A stretch of 64,000 nt of DNA. Origin: Rhizobium sp. WSM4643 (GTDB lineage Bacteria; Pseudomonadota; Alphaproteobacteria; Rhizobiales; Rhizobiaceae). Location: positions 1,674,001-1,738,000 of the forward strand of contig NZ_CP104040.1 of assembly GCF_025152745.1 (NCBI RefSeq), given 5' to 3'. The translations under genes and the position numbers were made by a program. The notes under the pieces are model-generated. The model worked only from the letters and a program-made list of their open reading frames with translations. It was not told the origin of the DNA and did no database searches. Below, in pieces: positions 27,101 through 34,992 of the stretch; the stretch's first letter is position 1, and each line of letters opens with the position of its first letter.

Positions 27101-27358
27101 CAGGCCGCATCCGCCGGCGGCTACGGCATCCAGATCGCCTCGCTGCCTTCGGAAGACGAGGCGACCAAATCCTATGCCAACCTGTCGAAGAAATTCGCCA
27201 GCGTGCTTAGTGGCCGCAGTCATGAGATCCGCAGGGCCGATATCGCCGGCAAGGGCACTTTCTATCGTGTCCGCATTCCGGCCGGTTCCAAGGACGAGGC
27301 CGCTGCACTCTGCGAACAGTATCGGGCAGCGGGCGGAAGCTGCCTGATCTCCAAGTAG
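24161..27358 (+). CDS. Large SPOR-domain membrane protein
   Basis: A 1065-residue protein. The first 640 residues are cytoplasmic, extremely Pro/Ala/Glu/Asp-rich and presumably disordered, with repeated acidic LADL/ELDLAGIELEL-like clusters. One membrane span lies at about 650-672 (RRLLAGAVVLVVFGGVGYGVY). A Pro/Thr/Ala-rich periplasmic linker includes tandem QSA repeats. The C-terminal SPOR domain (about 985-1062, YGIQIASLPSEDEATKSYANL... TFYRVRIPAG) binds denuded glycan at division septa. The Met at 24161 with GGGATAGGC upstream is chosen over 24137. Its position between argS and nagZ-scpAB ties it to septal peptidoglycan metabolism. Confidence 0.9.
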   Translation: MADKQLAYDTRGKNDLFGDDDPLAELARIVGFEPRVAANTVTEAERREPALDLEDELGREFDLYDSPRPLAELDRPAEPISDDMPEDYVEPVLDTSPAAENAEVPEPVSVAAVEAEEAAVPAAADWAEHLSPEPEASLQSAFGGARDLIEELELSIGAAPVSSLAQPAKAPQWSAASIRLPLANFHAPKREEPVVLPEPVAETVVAPAAEVPSVDLPVLKPELVIEPPAPVAAIEPSEGFESASPSLGFPAELDRHDEVIAPEETAEAEEFIEVEEEPEDFGSDAGFDLIAAAVQGEIQADAALTEVVPDVPHTAGTFDLDDLLADVSRYPVPQRANPAPVTPPPASIEAAPIPAAPVADAPVQTEVIAPPPVAAASVRPAPVYAAEAARPVAPQLAEVVASEPAATAYSRAPQPIPEAEDPFAGHDFELDLAGIELELADLDFSEPSEPAPQPEVPAPAPQQAAAVPPRSAPVFAPEPQTPAYQQDAAPSRPAPAFVPEPQAPAPAPSFNWASAGDSTEDLPFDPAMISDPEDRPETVDDMHVPALPPVEQPAPVAKTADYEFDLDAEIASFFEPAKPRETPAPARDTAAAAAKPVKPTIADGLDDFERALEEDFRRSVREPVERRETSEVRIESASQAADFSRARSMRRLLAGAVVLVVFGGVGYGVYSSVWNGEGLGIVASGEPRVITADKEPVKVVPENPGGKTVPNQDKAVYDRVAGSAEEPKQKALVSSDEAPVDVVQRTLTPEALPEDDENANADDQVTPTAVGETEDPRLLPDQDNADKALASDADKTPSVSPRKVRTMIVKPDGTLVAREEPAPVDQPAPSARATQSAPATQSAQATQSAQPTPPAQPPLTAQSTPPVPPVGGTAASFPASAEVASADARSAAPIETAPVQPSLAGSADAQAANPAPVAPPVRPVKSSAITDTAPIPTARPADQPVNVVSTVTEKGNVRPPAQQPKTTEVAAAAPVAAKPQQAASAGGYGIQIASLPSEDEATKSYANLSKKFASVLSGRSHEIRRADIAGKGTFYRVRIPAGSKDEAAALCEQYRAAGGSCLISK
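26657..26710 (+). repeat. Coding tandem repeat, three 18-base units
   Basis: Three near-identical units (GCGACGCAGTCTGCCCAG; first copy differs at two bases) encode ATQSA(P/Q) repeats in the periplasmic linker of the SPOR protein. Units could vary in number between strains. Confidence 0.75.
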
Positions 27359-27383
27359 ATCGGTTTTTTTTGGATAGAATGTA

Positions 27384-27419
27384 AGAGCGGCGGGCCGGAT
27401 CGGTCCGCTGCTCTTTTTT
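27384..27419 (+). terminator. Rho-independent terminator
   Basis: AGAGCGGCGGGCC / GGTCCGCTGCTCT stem followed by TTTTTT, 25 bases after the SPOR gene stop. Confidence 0.85.
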
Positions 27420-27474
27420 GTGCATCGCGCCCGACCTTGCTCGCATTTGGCCGGGCGCCGTCTATGATTCCGAT

Positions 27475-28488
27475 ATGACCGAATCAAAAGCGATGATCCT
27501 TGGCTGTAGCGGCCTTGCCCTCACATCCGAAGAGAAGGCCTTTTACCGGGGCGAACGACCCTGGGGCTTCATCCTCTTCGGGCGCAACATCTCCGAAGCG
27601 CCGCAGATCGCCGATCTCGTCGCCGAATTGCGCGACAGCGTCGGCTGGCATGCGCCGGTGCTGATCGACCAGGAGGGCGGCCGCGTCCAGCGCATCCGCC
27701 CGCCCGTTCTGGCGCGTTATCCTTCCGGCCAGGCGCTCGGCGATCTCTATCGCCGCGATCGCGCGCTCGGCCTGCGCGCCGCCTGGCTGATGTCGCGGCT
27801 GCACGCCTTCGACCTTTCGAGCCTCGGCATCGATGTCGATTGCCTGCCGGTGCTCGATGTGCCGGTCGAGGGCAGCAGCAACGTCATCGGCGACCGCGCC
27901 TATGGCGGCGATTCCGAAACCGTCATCGCGATGGGAAAAGCGGCTGCCGCAGGGCTGAAGGCCGGCGGCCTGTTGCCTGTAATGAAGCATATGCCCGGCC
28001 ACGGCCGCGGCTTTGCGGATTCACATCTGGAGCTGCCTGTGGTCACTGTCTCGCGCCATGAGCTGGAGTTCCATGATTTCCCACCCTTTGTTGCGATGAA
28101 GGACGAGTTGATGGCGATGACCTGTCACGTCGTTTTCGCCGCCATCGACCCCGACAACCCAGCGACGACCTCGCGCAAGGTGATCGACGGCATCATCCGC
28201 GAACACATCGGGTTTAACGGTCTGCTGCTCTCCGACGACAGCTCGATGAACGCACTTTCCGGCACGATCGGTGAACGTGCGGCGAATATCATTGCAGGCG
28301 GATGCGATATCGTGCTGCATTGCAACGGCAATATGGACGAGATGCTCGATGTCGTGGCAAATGTTCCGCCGCTCGCCGGCGTATCGCTTGCCCGCGCAAA
28401 AGCCGTGGAAGCGGGCTTCGCGGCGCCGGATACTTCAGATGAAGCGGAATTGAGGATGGAATTCGAGGCGATGTTTGCGACGGTCTGA
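27475..28488 (+). CDS. nagZ: Beta-N-acetylhexosaminidase (GH3), peptidoglycan recycling
   Basis: A 337-residue glycoside hydrolase family 3 enzyme of the NagZ type, which releases N-acetylglucosamine from anhydromuropeptides in the cytoplasm. Visible are the substrate-binding DQEGGRVQR (about 63-71), VDCLPVLDVP, and KHMPGHGRGFADSHL (about 171-185, His/Asp of the catalytic loop). LLSDDSSMNAL (about 246-256) carries the nucleophile Asp. No signal peptide. The ATG at 27475 (MTESKAMI) is preferred to 27418. It precedes scpA by 18 bases, forming nagZ-scpA-scpB. Confidence 0.93.
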   Translation: MTESKAMILGCSGLALTSEEKAFYRGERPWGFILFGRNISEAPQIADLVAELRDSVGWHAPVLIDQEGGRVQRIRPPVLARYPSGQALGDLYRRDRALGLRAAWLMSRLHAFDLSSLGIDVDCLPVLDVPVEGSSNVIGDRAYGGDSETVIAMGKAAAAGLKAGGLLPVMKHMPGHGRGFADSHLELPVVTVSRHELEFHDFPPFVAMKDELMAMTCHVVFAAIDPDNPATTSRKVIDGIIREHIGFNGLLLSDDSSMNALSGTIGERAANIIAGGCDIVLHCNGNMDEMLDVVANVPPLAGVSLARAKAVEAGFAAPDTSDEAELRMEFEAMFATV

Positions 28489-28506
28489 TCGTAAGGGAGC
28501 AGCTAG

Positions 28507-29364
28507 GTGAACACGGTCAAGGGCACGGAACGTCCGCAGGCGGCAACGCCAATGGACAAGCTGTGGCAGGATAACGGTGCCGAGCGCGCCAGCCACGAGC
28601 CGGCGCTGGTGATCGACGTCGCCGGCTTCGAAGGCCCGCTCGACCTGTTGCTCTATCTCGCCCGCAACCAGAAGGTCGATCTGTCGCGCATTTCGGTGCT
28701 GGCGCTCGCCGAGCAATATCTGCTGTTCATCGAAAGTGCCCGGCGTATTCGCATCGAGCTTGCCGCCGATTACCTCGTCATGGCAGCGTGGCTTGCCTAT
28801 CTCAAGTCGAAGCTGCTCATTCCCCAGCAAGCCAGGGATGACGGCCCTTCCGGCGAGGAGCTGGCGGCAACACTCGCCTTCCGCCTGAAACGTCTCGAAG
28901 CCATGCGACAGGCGGCGGACGGCCTCGTCAACCGCAACCGCCTCGGCCGCGATATCTTCGTGCGCGGCGCGCCCGAGCATATTCCCGACCGGCAGCAATC
29001 CGCTTATGCGGCAAGCCTCTACGATCTCTTGACCGCCTATGCGGCGCTGCGCCAGCGCCATGCCGTCACCCAGGTGACGATCGAGCGGCGTACCGTCTGG
29101 TCGCTGACCGACGCCCGCGAGCTGCTGACCCAGATGATCGGCGAGATCGGCGACTGGACGGCGATGGAGCATTATCTGCTGCGTTATCTCGCCGCGCCCG
29201 AGGAGCGCGTCACGGCGATCGCCAGCGCCTTTGCCGCCTCGCTGGAGCTGGTGCGCGAGGGCAAGCTCGAAATCCGCCAGGACGGCGCCTTTCAGCCGAT
29301 ATACATGCGCCGCGGTCCGAAACATGCCACACTGCAGGTGGTCGAACAGGAGCAGCCGGCTTGA
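28507..29364 (+). CDS. scpA: Segregation and condensation protein A
   Basis: A 285-residue kleisin subunit of the Smc-ScpAB condensin that compacts and separates chromosomes. The signature FEGPLDLLLYLARNQKVDLSRI lies at about residues 40-61, followed by LADYLVMAAWLAYLKSKLL (about 90-112). A C-terminal winged-helix end (EERVTAIASAFAASLELVREGKL) contacts SMC. Translation starts at GTG. Its stop overlaps the scpB start (TTGA), so the two are translationally coupled. Confidence 0.95.
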   Translation: MNTVKGTERPQAATPMDKLWQDNGAERASHEPALVIDVAGFEGPLDLLLYLARNQKVDLSRISVLALAEQYLLFIESARRIRIELAADYLVMAAWLAYLKSKLLIPQQARDDGPSGEELAATLAFRLKRLEAMRQAADGLVNRNRLGRDIFVRGAPEHIPDRQQSAYAASLYDLLTAYAALRQRHAVTQVTIERRTVWSLTDARELLTQMIGEIGDWTAMEHYLLRYLAAPEERVTAIASAFAASLELVREGKLEIRQDGAFQPIYMRRGPKHATLQVVEQEQPA

Positions 29365-30077
29365 TCGATCCGAGGAGCGAAGAGGAATTCGACGGCAATT
29401 TCGAAGACCGGGGCCGCGACCTGCAGGCCGATATCGAGGCCGAGCGCATTGCCGAGGCTCTGGTTTTCGCCTCCTCGCAACCGGTCTCCGAAGGCTTCCT
29501 CGCCGAGCGCCTGCCTGAGAAGACCGACGTGCACGCGATCATGCTGCGGCTGAAGGAGCAGTATGCGCCGCGCGGCGTCAATCTCGTGCAGGTCGAAGGC
29601 GCCTGGGCCTTTCGCACCGCCGCCGACCTGTCCTTTGTCATCCGTCGTGATGACAATGAGGTGAAGAAGCTTTCGCGCGCCGCACTGGAAGTGCTGGCGA
29701 TCATCGCCTATCACCAACCGGTGACGCGTGCCGAAATCGAGGATATCCGCGGCGTTCAGACCTCGCGCGGCACGCTCGACGTGCTGATGGAAGCCGGCTG
29801 GGTACGGTTTCGCGGCCGCGGCGCACGCCGGGCCGGGCCGGTGACATTGGGCACGACGCGCGATTTTCTCGACCATTTCGGCCTGGAAGAGCTGCGCGAT
29901 CTGCCTGGTCTCGAAGAATTGAAGGGGGCGGGCCTGCTGTCGGGCCGCATCCCGGCGAACTTCAATATTCCCTCGCCGTTGATGAACGATGAGTTGACCG
30001 AGGACGAAGATCCGATCACCCAGATGGATCTCGAAGAACTGGGGTTGCTGGCCCCGCGTTCTACCTCCGAAGATTGA
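29361..30077 (+). CDS. scpB: Segregation and condensation protein B
   Basis: A 238-residue two winged-helix protein that dimerises and binds ScpA in Smc-ScpAB. Landmarks are RIAEALVFASSQPVSE (about 30-45), TAADLSFVIRRDD, LEVLAIIAYHQPVTRAEIEDIRGV (about 110-133) and FLDHFGLEELRDLPGL. It begins at a TTG codon overlapping the scpA stop by four bases. The acidic C-terminal tail (DELTEDEDPI...) is a usual extension in alphaproteobacteria. Confidence 0.95.
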   Translation: MIDPRSEEEFDGNFEDRGRDLQADIEAERIAEALVFASSQPVSEGFLAERLPEKTDVHAIMLRLKEQYAPRGVNLVQVEGAWAFRTAADLSFVIRRDDNEVKKLSRAALEVLAIIAYHQPVTRAEIEDIRGVQTSRGTLDVLMEAGWVRFRGRGARRAGPVTLGTTRDFLDHFGLEELRDLPGLEELKGAGLLSGRIPANFNIPSPLMNDELTEDEDPITQMDLEELGLLAPRSTSED

Positions 30078-30258
30078 AGGACTTCGTCTTGCTTTTGCCA
30101 CGCATGACGAAAACAATAGTGCTCACCATTTTTCGACGGATCTGTGGCTTGTCACAAAGGGCGATACCGTGACATTAAGCACAGTTCAAAGGGCTTGATG
30201 TTGGAAACGGTGTGGGAAATTCTTACATTAGGGAACATCACAACAGGGAGTAAGCGTA

Positions 30259-30450
30259 ATGGGTTCTTTTGGCATCTACCACTGGCTGATCGTTCTGGCG
30301 GTCGTGCTGTTGTTGTTCGGTCGCGGCAAGATTCCGGAACTGATGGGCGATGTCGCCAAGGGCATCAAAAGCTTCAAGAAGGGCATGACGGACGAGGACG
30401 CGCCGGACACGGCAAAGACCGTCGATCACAAGGCCGACGAAACGAAGTAA
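30259..30450 (+). CDS. tatA: Twin-arginine translocase subunit TatA
   Basis: A 63-residue TatA: a single N-terminal membrane helix (about 3-20, with [16 protein letters not shown]), an [17 protein letters not shown] amphipathic hinge-helix, and a charged tail (KAADETK-like). TatA subunits oligomerise with TatBC to move folded, often cofactor-bearing proteins across the inner membrane. First gene of tatABC, 52 bases before tatB. Confidence 0.96.
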   Translation: MGSFGIYHWLIVLAVVLLLFGRGKIPELMGDVAKGIKSFKKGMTDEDAPDTAKTVDHKADETK

Positions 30451-30501
30451 CCAAGTCCGGGAAAAAGCGCAGCCCCCGCGCTTCCCGTCCAGGAGCCTTG
30501 C

Positions 30502-31113
30502 ATGTTCGATATTGGCTGGACCGAGCTTTTGGTCATCGCGGTCGTACTGATCGTGGTGGTCGGTCCCAAGGATTTGCCGCCGATGCTGCGCGCTTTCGGC
30601 AAGATGACGCAGCGCGCCCGCAAGGTGGCGGGTGAATTTCGTGCGCAGTTCGACGAAGCGTTGCGCGAAGCCGAGCTTGACGACGTTCGGCAGACGATCA
30701 GCGACGCCCAGAAACTGAACCCGGTCAACAGCCTGCGCGAGGCGATGAACCCGCTTCGCCAGATGGGCAACGAGATCAAGGCCGACCTGCAGAAGTCGTC
30801 CACGATCACGGAAAACAAGACCGAGGTGCCGCCAAGTGCTGTCGCAGCCCCGACGCCGTCGATGAGCCTGCCGGAAACGCCGCCATTGGTAGCGACGCCT
30901 GCGCCGTCGGAACCCGTCGCAGCAGCGATTGTTCAGGCCGATACAGTTGCCGCCAAGCCGAAACCCGTGCGCAAGCCGCGCGTCAAGGCTGCTGACAGGG
31001 TCGATGCTGCGGCCGCTATCGCCGTGCCTGTGGAAAAACCGAAACGCACGACGGCAGCCAGGAAGCCTGCAACGCCGAAGAAGCCGGCGCAGACGAAGAA
31101 GGATGAGGCATGA
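30502..31113 (+). CDS. tatB: Twin-arginine translocase subunit TatB
   Basis: A 203-residue TatB: an N-terminal helix (MFDIGWTELLVIAVVLIVVVGPKDLP), an amphipathic helix (FGKMTQRARKVAGEF), then a long Pro/Ala/Lys-rich tail (about 110-203), typical of rhizobial TatB and longer than in E. coli (171). TatB and TatC together recognise the twin-arginine signal. Its stop overlaps the tatC start (ATGA). Confidence 0.95.
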   Translation: MFDIGWTELLVIAVVLIVVVGPKDLPPMLRAFGKMTQRARKVAGEFRAQFDEALREAELDDVRQTISDAQKLNPVNSLREAMNPLRQMGNEIKADLQKSSTITENKTEVPPSAVAAPTPSMSLPETPPLVATPAPSEPVAAAIVQADTVAAKPKPVRKPRVKAADRVDAAAAIAVPVEKPKRTTAARKPATPKKPAQTKKDEA

Positions 31114-31937
31114 GCGGTGATATCGAAGACAAGCCGCAGCCGTTGATCGAGCACTTGATGGAGCTGCGCAAGCGGCTGATATGGTCGATCGGCGCGTTTT
31201 TCGTCGCCTTCATCGCATGCTTCTTTTTTGCCAAGCATCTCTTCAACTATCTGGTCATTCCCTACAAGACAGCCGTCGTGTGGGCGCATCTCGACGTCGA
31301 GAAGGCCCAGCTCATCTACACCGCGCCGCAGGAATTCTTCTTCACGCAGGTCAAGGTGGCGATGTTCGGCGGCCTCGTGGTCGCGTTCCCGATCATTGCC
31401 GCCCAGGTCTACAAGTTCGTGGCGCCCGGTCTCTACAAGAACGAGCGCCAGGCTTTCTTGCCGTTCCTGATCGCCTCACCGGTCCTGTTCCTGATGGGCG
31501 GCGCGCTCGTCTATTTCTTCTTCACGCCGATGGTCATGTGGTTCTTCCTGTCGATGCAGCAGGCACCGGGTCATGACGAGATAGCGATCTCGCTGATGCC
31601 GAAGGTCTCGGAATATCTGAGCCTGATCATGACGCTGGTCTTCTCCTTCGGTCTCGTCTTCCAGCTTCCCGTCATCACCACGCTGCTCGCCCGTGTCGGT
31701 CTTCTGACGTCGCATTGGCTTGCCGAAAAGCGCAAGTTTGCCATCGTCCTCGCCTTTGTCGTCGCTGCCGTGCTGACGCCGCCGGACCCGATGTCCCAGA
31801 TCGGCCTTGCGATCCCGACGATCCTTCTCTACGAGATTTCCATCTATGCGGCGCGACTCGTGGAGCGCCAGCGTGCCCGGCAGGCGGTCGAAAAGGACAC
31901 CGGATCCGCGGACGTTGCCAAGACGGACAGCGTCTGA
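31110..31937 (+). CDS. tatC: Twin-arginine translocase subunit TatC
   Basis: A 275-residue six-span membrane protein. It opens with QPLIEHLMELRKRLIWSI (about 9-26), the signature twin-arginine-signal binding region. Further landmarks are APQEFFFTQVKVAMFGGLVVAFP, VAPGLYKNERQAF and ALLTPPDPMSQ-like loop (VLTPPDPMSQIGLAIP). TatC docks twin-arginine substrates. Third gene of tatABC; serS follows after about 100 bases. Confidence 0.97.
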   Translation: MSGDIEDKPQPLIEHLMELRKRLIWSIGAFFVAFIACFFFAKHLFNYLVIPYKTAVVWAHLDVEKAQLIYTAPQEFFFTQVKVAMFGGLVVAFPIIAAQVYKFVAPGLYKNERQAFLPFLIASPVLFLMGGALVYFFFTPMVMWFFLSMQQAPGHDEIAISLMPKVSEYLSLIMTLVFSFGLVFQLPVITTLLARVGLLTSHWLAEKRKFAIVLAFVVAAVLTPPDPMSQIGLAIPTILLYEISIYAARLVERQRARQAVEKDTGSADVAKTDSV

Positions 31938-32038
31938 GCGGCGATCCCAATCCTCCTTTGTGAACGCCGTTTCACATCCGGCCGAGGCCCGATCAGGCTT
32001 TGGCCGGGTCATCTCTGTTGCAACGACCTGGAACGACG

Positions 32039-33322
32039 ATGCTCGATATCAAATGGATCCGTGAGAATCCCGAAGCGCTCGATGCCGCCCTTGCCAAGCG
32101 CGGTGCGGAGCCTCTGGCCCAAAGCCTCGTTGCCCTCGATGAAAAGCGGCGCTCCGCCGTGCAGAAAGCGCAGGACTTGCTGTCCCGCCGCAACGTCGCC
32201 TCCAAGGAGATTGGCGCGGCGATGGCTCAAAAGAATAGCGAACTTGCCGAGAAGCTGAAGGCTGAGGTCGCAGAACTGAAGACGCTGCTGCCGGCGGTCG
32301 AGGAAGAAGACCGGCAACTGACGGCCGAACTCAACGACGCGCTCTCGCGCATCCCGAACATCCCCTTCGACGATGTCCCGGTCGGCAAGGACGAGCATGA
32401 CAATGTCGTCACCCGCACCGTCGGCGAAAAGCCGCGCTGGAACCACACGCCGAAGGAGCACTTCGAAATCGGCGAGGCGCTCGGCTATATGGATTTCGAG
32501 CGCGCCGCCAAGCTCTCCGGCTCGCGCTTCACGGTTCTGACCGGGCCGCTCGCCAAGCTCGAGCGCGCGCTCGGCCAGTTCATGATCGATCTCCACACCA
32601 GCGAGCACGGTTATACCGAGGTCAGCTCGCCACTGATGGTGCGCGCTGAAGCGGTGTTCGGCACCGGCAGCCTGCCGAAGTTCGAAGAGGATCTCTTCAA
32701 GACCACGGATGGCCGCTATCTGATCCCGACGGCCGAAGTGACGCTCACCAATCTGGTACGCGAGGAAATCCTCGATCAAGAAAATCTGCCGTTGCGCTTC
32801 ACCGCGCTGACGCCGTCCTTCCGCTCGGAAGCAGGCTCTGCCGGCCGTGATACGCGCGGCATGCTGCGCCAGCACCAGTTCTGGAAATGCGAACTCGTCT
32901 CGATCACCGATGCCGAGAGCGCCGTTGCCGAGCATGAACGCATGACCGCCTGCGCCGAGGAAGTGTTGAAACGCCTCGGCCTGCATTTCCGCACCATGAC
33001 GCTTTGTACCGGCGACATGGGCTTCGGCTCACGCAAGACCTACGATCTCGAAGTGTGGCTGCCGGGACAGAATGCCTTCCGTGAAATCTCCTCCTGCTCG
33101 GTCTGCGGCGATTTTCAGGGCCGCCGAATGAACGCGCGGTATCGCGGCAAGGAAGACAAGAGCAACAGGTTCGTGCACACGCTGAACGGTTCCGGCACGG
33201 CCGTCGGCCGCTGCCTGATCGCCGTCCTCGAAAATTATCTGAATGAGGACGGTTCCGTCACGATTCCGGACGTTTTGCTGCCTTATATGGGCGGATTGAC
33301 CAAGATCGAACGGGCGACCTGA
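32039..33322 (+). CDS. serS: Seryl-tRNA synthetase
   Basis: A 427-residue class II synthetase that charges tRNA-Ser and Sec-tRNA precursors. An N-terminal coiled-coil arm (about residues 30-100) grips the long variable arm of tRNA-Ser. Motif 2 ([21 protein letters not shown], about 262-282) and motif 3 ([19 protein letters not shown], about 381-399) are visible. The ATG at 32039 ([11 protein letters not shown]) is the family start, not the earlier in-frame Met at 32000. It heads a serS-surE-pcm run. Confidence 0.97.
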   Translation: MLDIKWIRENPEALDAALAKRGAEPLAQSLVALDEKRRSAVQKAQDLLSRRNVASKEIGAAMAQKNSELAEKLKAEVAELKTLLPAVEEEDRQLTAELNDALSRIPNIPFDDVPVGKDEHDNVVTRTVGEKPRWNHTPKEHFEIGEALGYMDFERAAKLSGSRFTVLTGPLAKLERALGQFMIDLHTSEHGYTEVSSPLMVRAEAVFGTGSLPKFEEDLFKTTDGRYLIPTAEVTLTNLVREEILDQENLPLRFTALTPSFRSEAGSAGRDTRGMLRQHQFWKCELVSITDAESAVAEHERMTACAEEVLKRLGLHFRTMTLCTGDMGFGSRKTYDLEVWLPGQNAFREISSCSVCGDFQGRRMNARYRGKEDKSNRFVHTLNGSGTAVGRCLIAVLENYLNEDGSVTIPDVLLPYMGGLTKIERAT

Positions 33323-33326
33323 GGCG

Positions 33327-34100
33327 ATGCGCATCCTGCTTACGAATGACGACGGCATTCATGCCGAAGGCCTTGCCGCGCTGGAGCGGATCGCGCGCAC
33401 GCTGTCCGACGATGTCTGGATCGTGGCGCCGGAGACCGACCAGAGCGGTCTTGCCCATTCGCTGAGCCTCTCCGAACCTCTGCGGCTGCGCAAGATTTCC
33501 GAGAAGCATTTCGCCCTGCGCGGCACGCCGACCGATTGCGTCATCATGGGCATCAGGCAGGTTATGGACGTCAAGCCGGACCTTGTCCTCTCCGGCGTCA
33601 ATTCAGGCTCGAACGTTGCCGACGACGTGACCTATTCCGGCACGATCGCCGGCGCCATCGAGGGCACCATGCAGGGCGTGCGCTCCTTCGCGCTGAGCCA
33701 GGCCTATCTCTATGAGGACGGCGCGCGCATCGTGCCCTGGGAGGTCTGTGAGACGCATGCCCCGGCTCTTTTGGAAAAGCTGATGGTCCTGGACCTGCCG
33801 GAGGGCACGTTCCTCAATCTCAACTTCCCGAACTGCCGTCCCGACGAAGTCGATGGCGCCGAGGTGACCATGCAAGGCAAGCTGGCCTTCAATCTGCAGG
33901 TCGACGCCCGCTCCGACGGCCGGGGGTTTCCTTACTACTGGCTGAAGTTTGGCGAACGCGCCGGCGCCTTCATCGAAGGCACCGATATTCACGCCCTGAA
34001 GCATAACAAGATTTCGGTAACGCCTTTGAAACTGGATCTGACCGATTATTCCGTGACGGACCGCGTGGCGCGGGCCTTGGGATACGGAGCACAAGTTTGA
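33327..34100 (+). CDS. surE: 5'-nucleotidase / polyphosphatase SurE
   Basis: A 257-residue SurE family enzyme, a metal-dependent phosphatase acting on nucleoside 5'- and 3'-monophosphates and short polyphosphate. The N-terminal active site [16 protein letters not shown] (Asp9, Asp10) and [18 protein letters not shown] (about 90-108) are visible. Four bases separate it from serS, and its stop overlaps the pcm start (TTGA). The surE-pcm pair is widely conserved and linked to stress survival. Confidence 0.96.
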   Translation: MRILLTNDDGIHAEGLAALERIARTLSDDVWIVAPETDQSGLAHSLSLSEPLRLRKISEKHFALRGTPTDCVIMGIRQVMDVKPDLVLSGVNSGSNVADDVTYSGTIAGAIEGTMQGVRSFALSQAYLYEDGARIVPWEVCETHAPALLEKLMVLDLPEGTFLNLNFPNCRPDEVDGAEVTMQGKLAFNLQVDARSDGRGFPYYWLKFGERAGAFIEGTDIHALKHNKISVTPLKLDLTDYSVTDRVARALGYGAQV

Positions 34101-34750
34101 CGGCAAGACTGGCGGAGAAGGAGGGCTTTGCTGCGCTCGTCCTTAGATTGCGTGCCGAAGGCATCTCCGACCTCGATCTGCTGACGGCGGTCGAGCAGAC
34201 GCAGCGCTCGCTGTTCGTGCCGCCGCAATTTGCCGACGACGCCTATTCGAGCCGGACGATCCCGATCGAATGCGGCTCTTTTCTCGAAGGCATCGATATT
34301 GCCGTCCGCATCCTGCATCACCTGAAACTCAAGCCCGGCCAACGCGTCCTGGAGATCGGCACCGGAAGCGGCTTTACCGCCGCCGTCATGGGCCGCATGG
34401 CCGAGCGTGTCCTGTCCATCGACCGCTACAAGACGCTGACGACGGCAGCGCAGCGGCGCATGGAATCGCTTGGCCTGCGTAGCGTCATCATCCGCCACGC
34501 CGACGGCAGCGCCGGCATGCAGGGTGAGGGCACCTTCGACCGTATCCTGGTGACGGCCGCCTTCAACGCGATGCCGCGCTTTTATACCGACCAGCTCGTT
34601 TCCGGCGGCTCGATGATCGCGCCGCTGATGATTTCCGAAAATGAGTGTCGCATGGTGCGGCTGACGAAAACCGGCAGCCGTTTCGAACGCGAGGAACTGT
34701 TCGACGCTCCATATCTGCCGATCGTTCCGCGCCTTGCCTCACTGCTATAG
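34097..34750 (+). CDS. pcm: Protein-L-isoaspartate O-methyltransferase
   Basis: A 217-residue SAM-dependent enzyme that methylates isoaspartyl residues in aged proteins so they can be repaired. A cap region contains [24 protein letters not shown] (about 36-59); motif I is [16 protein letters not shown] (about 83-98), followed by [14 protein letters not shown] (about 148-161). Starts at TTG, overlapping surE. This is the canonical pcm by surE linkage; a shorter homologue is at 11384-12049. Confidence 0.95.
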   Translation: MTARLAEKEGFAALVLRLRAEGISDLDLLTAVEQTQRSLFVPPQFADDAYSSRTIPIECGSFLEGIDIAVRILHHLKLKPGQRVLEIGTGSGFTAAVMGRMAERVLSIDRYKTLTTAAQRRMESLGLRSVIIRHADGSAGMQGEGTFDRILVTAAFNAMPRFYTDQLVSGGSMIAPLMISENECRMVRLTKTGSRFEREELFDAPYLPIVPRLASLL

Positions 34751-34758
34751 ATTTGGAC

Positions 34759-34785
34759 GATTTCAGGCCGCATCGGCCTGAAATC
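34759..34785 (+). terminator. Hairpin after pcm
   Basis: Perfect inverted repeat GATTTCAGGCC / GGCCTGAAATC around GCATC-like loop, nine bases beyond the pcm stop. No T-run follows, so it may be an mRNA 3' stabiliser or repeat rather than an intrinsic terminator. Confidence 0.5.
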
Positions 34786-34992
34786 CGACCATCAAAAAAC
34801 CAGAGCATGGGGTGGTGCGAAAGCCGCTCAGGCCTTTTGGCATCATGCTCGGCACACTGCGATTTTTCACCCGTAAGCTATGGTTATCAACTTCTCAAAA
34901 ATATCGCACTGATTCCAGCATCTTAACGGCGTGGTAATACTAACGCGTTTTAATAGACTCACAAATGGTTGCGTTCTCAGTGGGTCGAGTTC

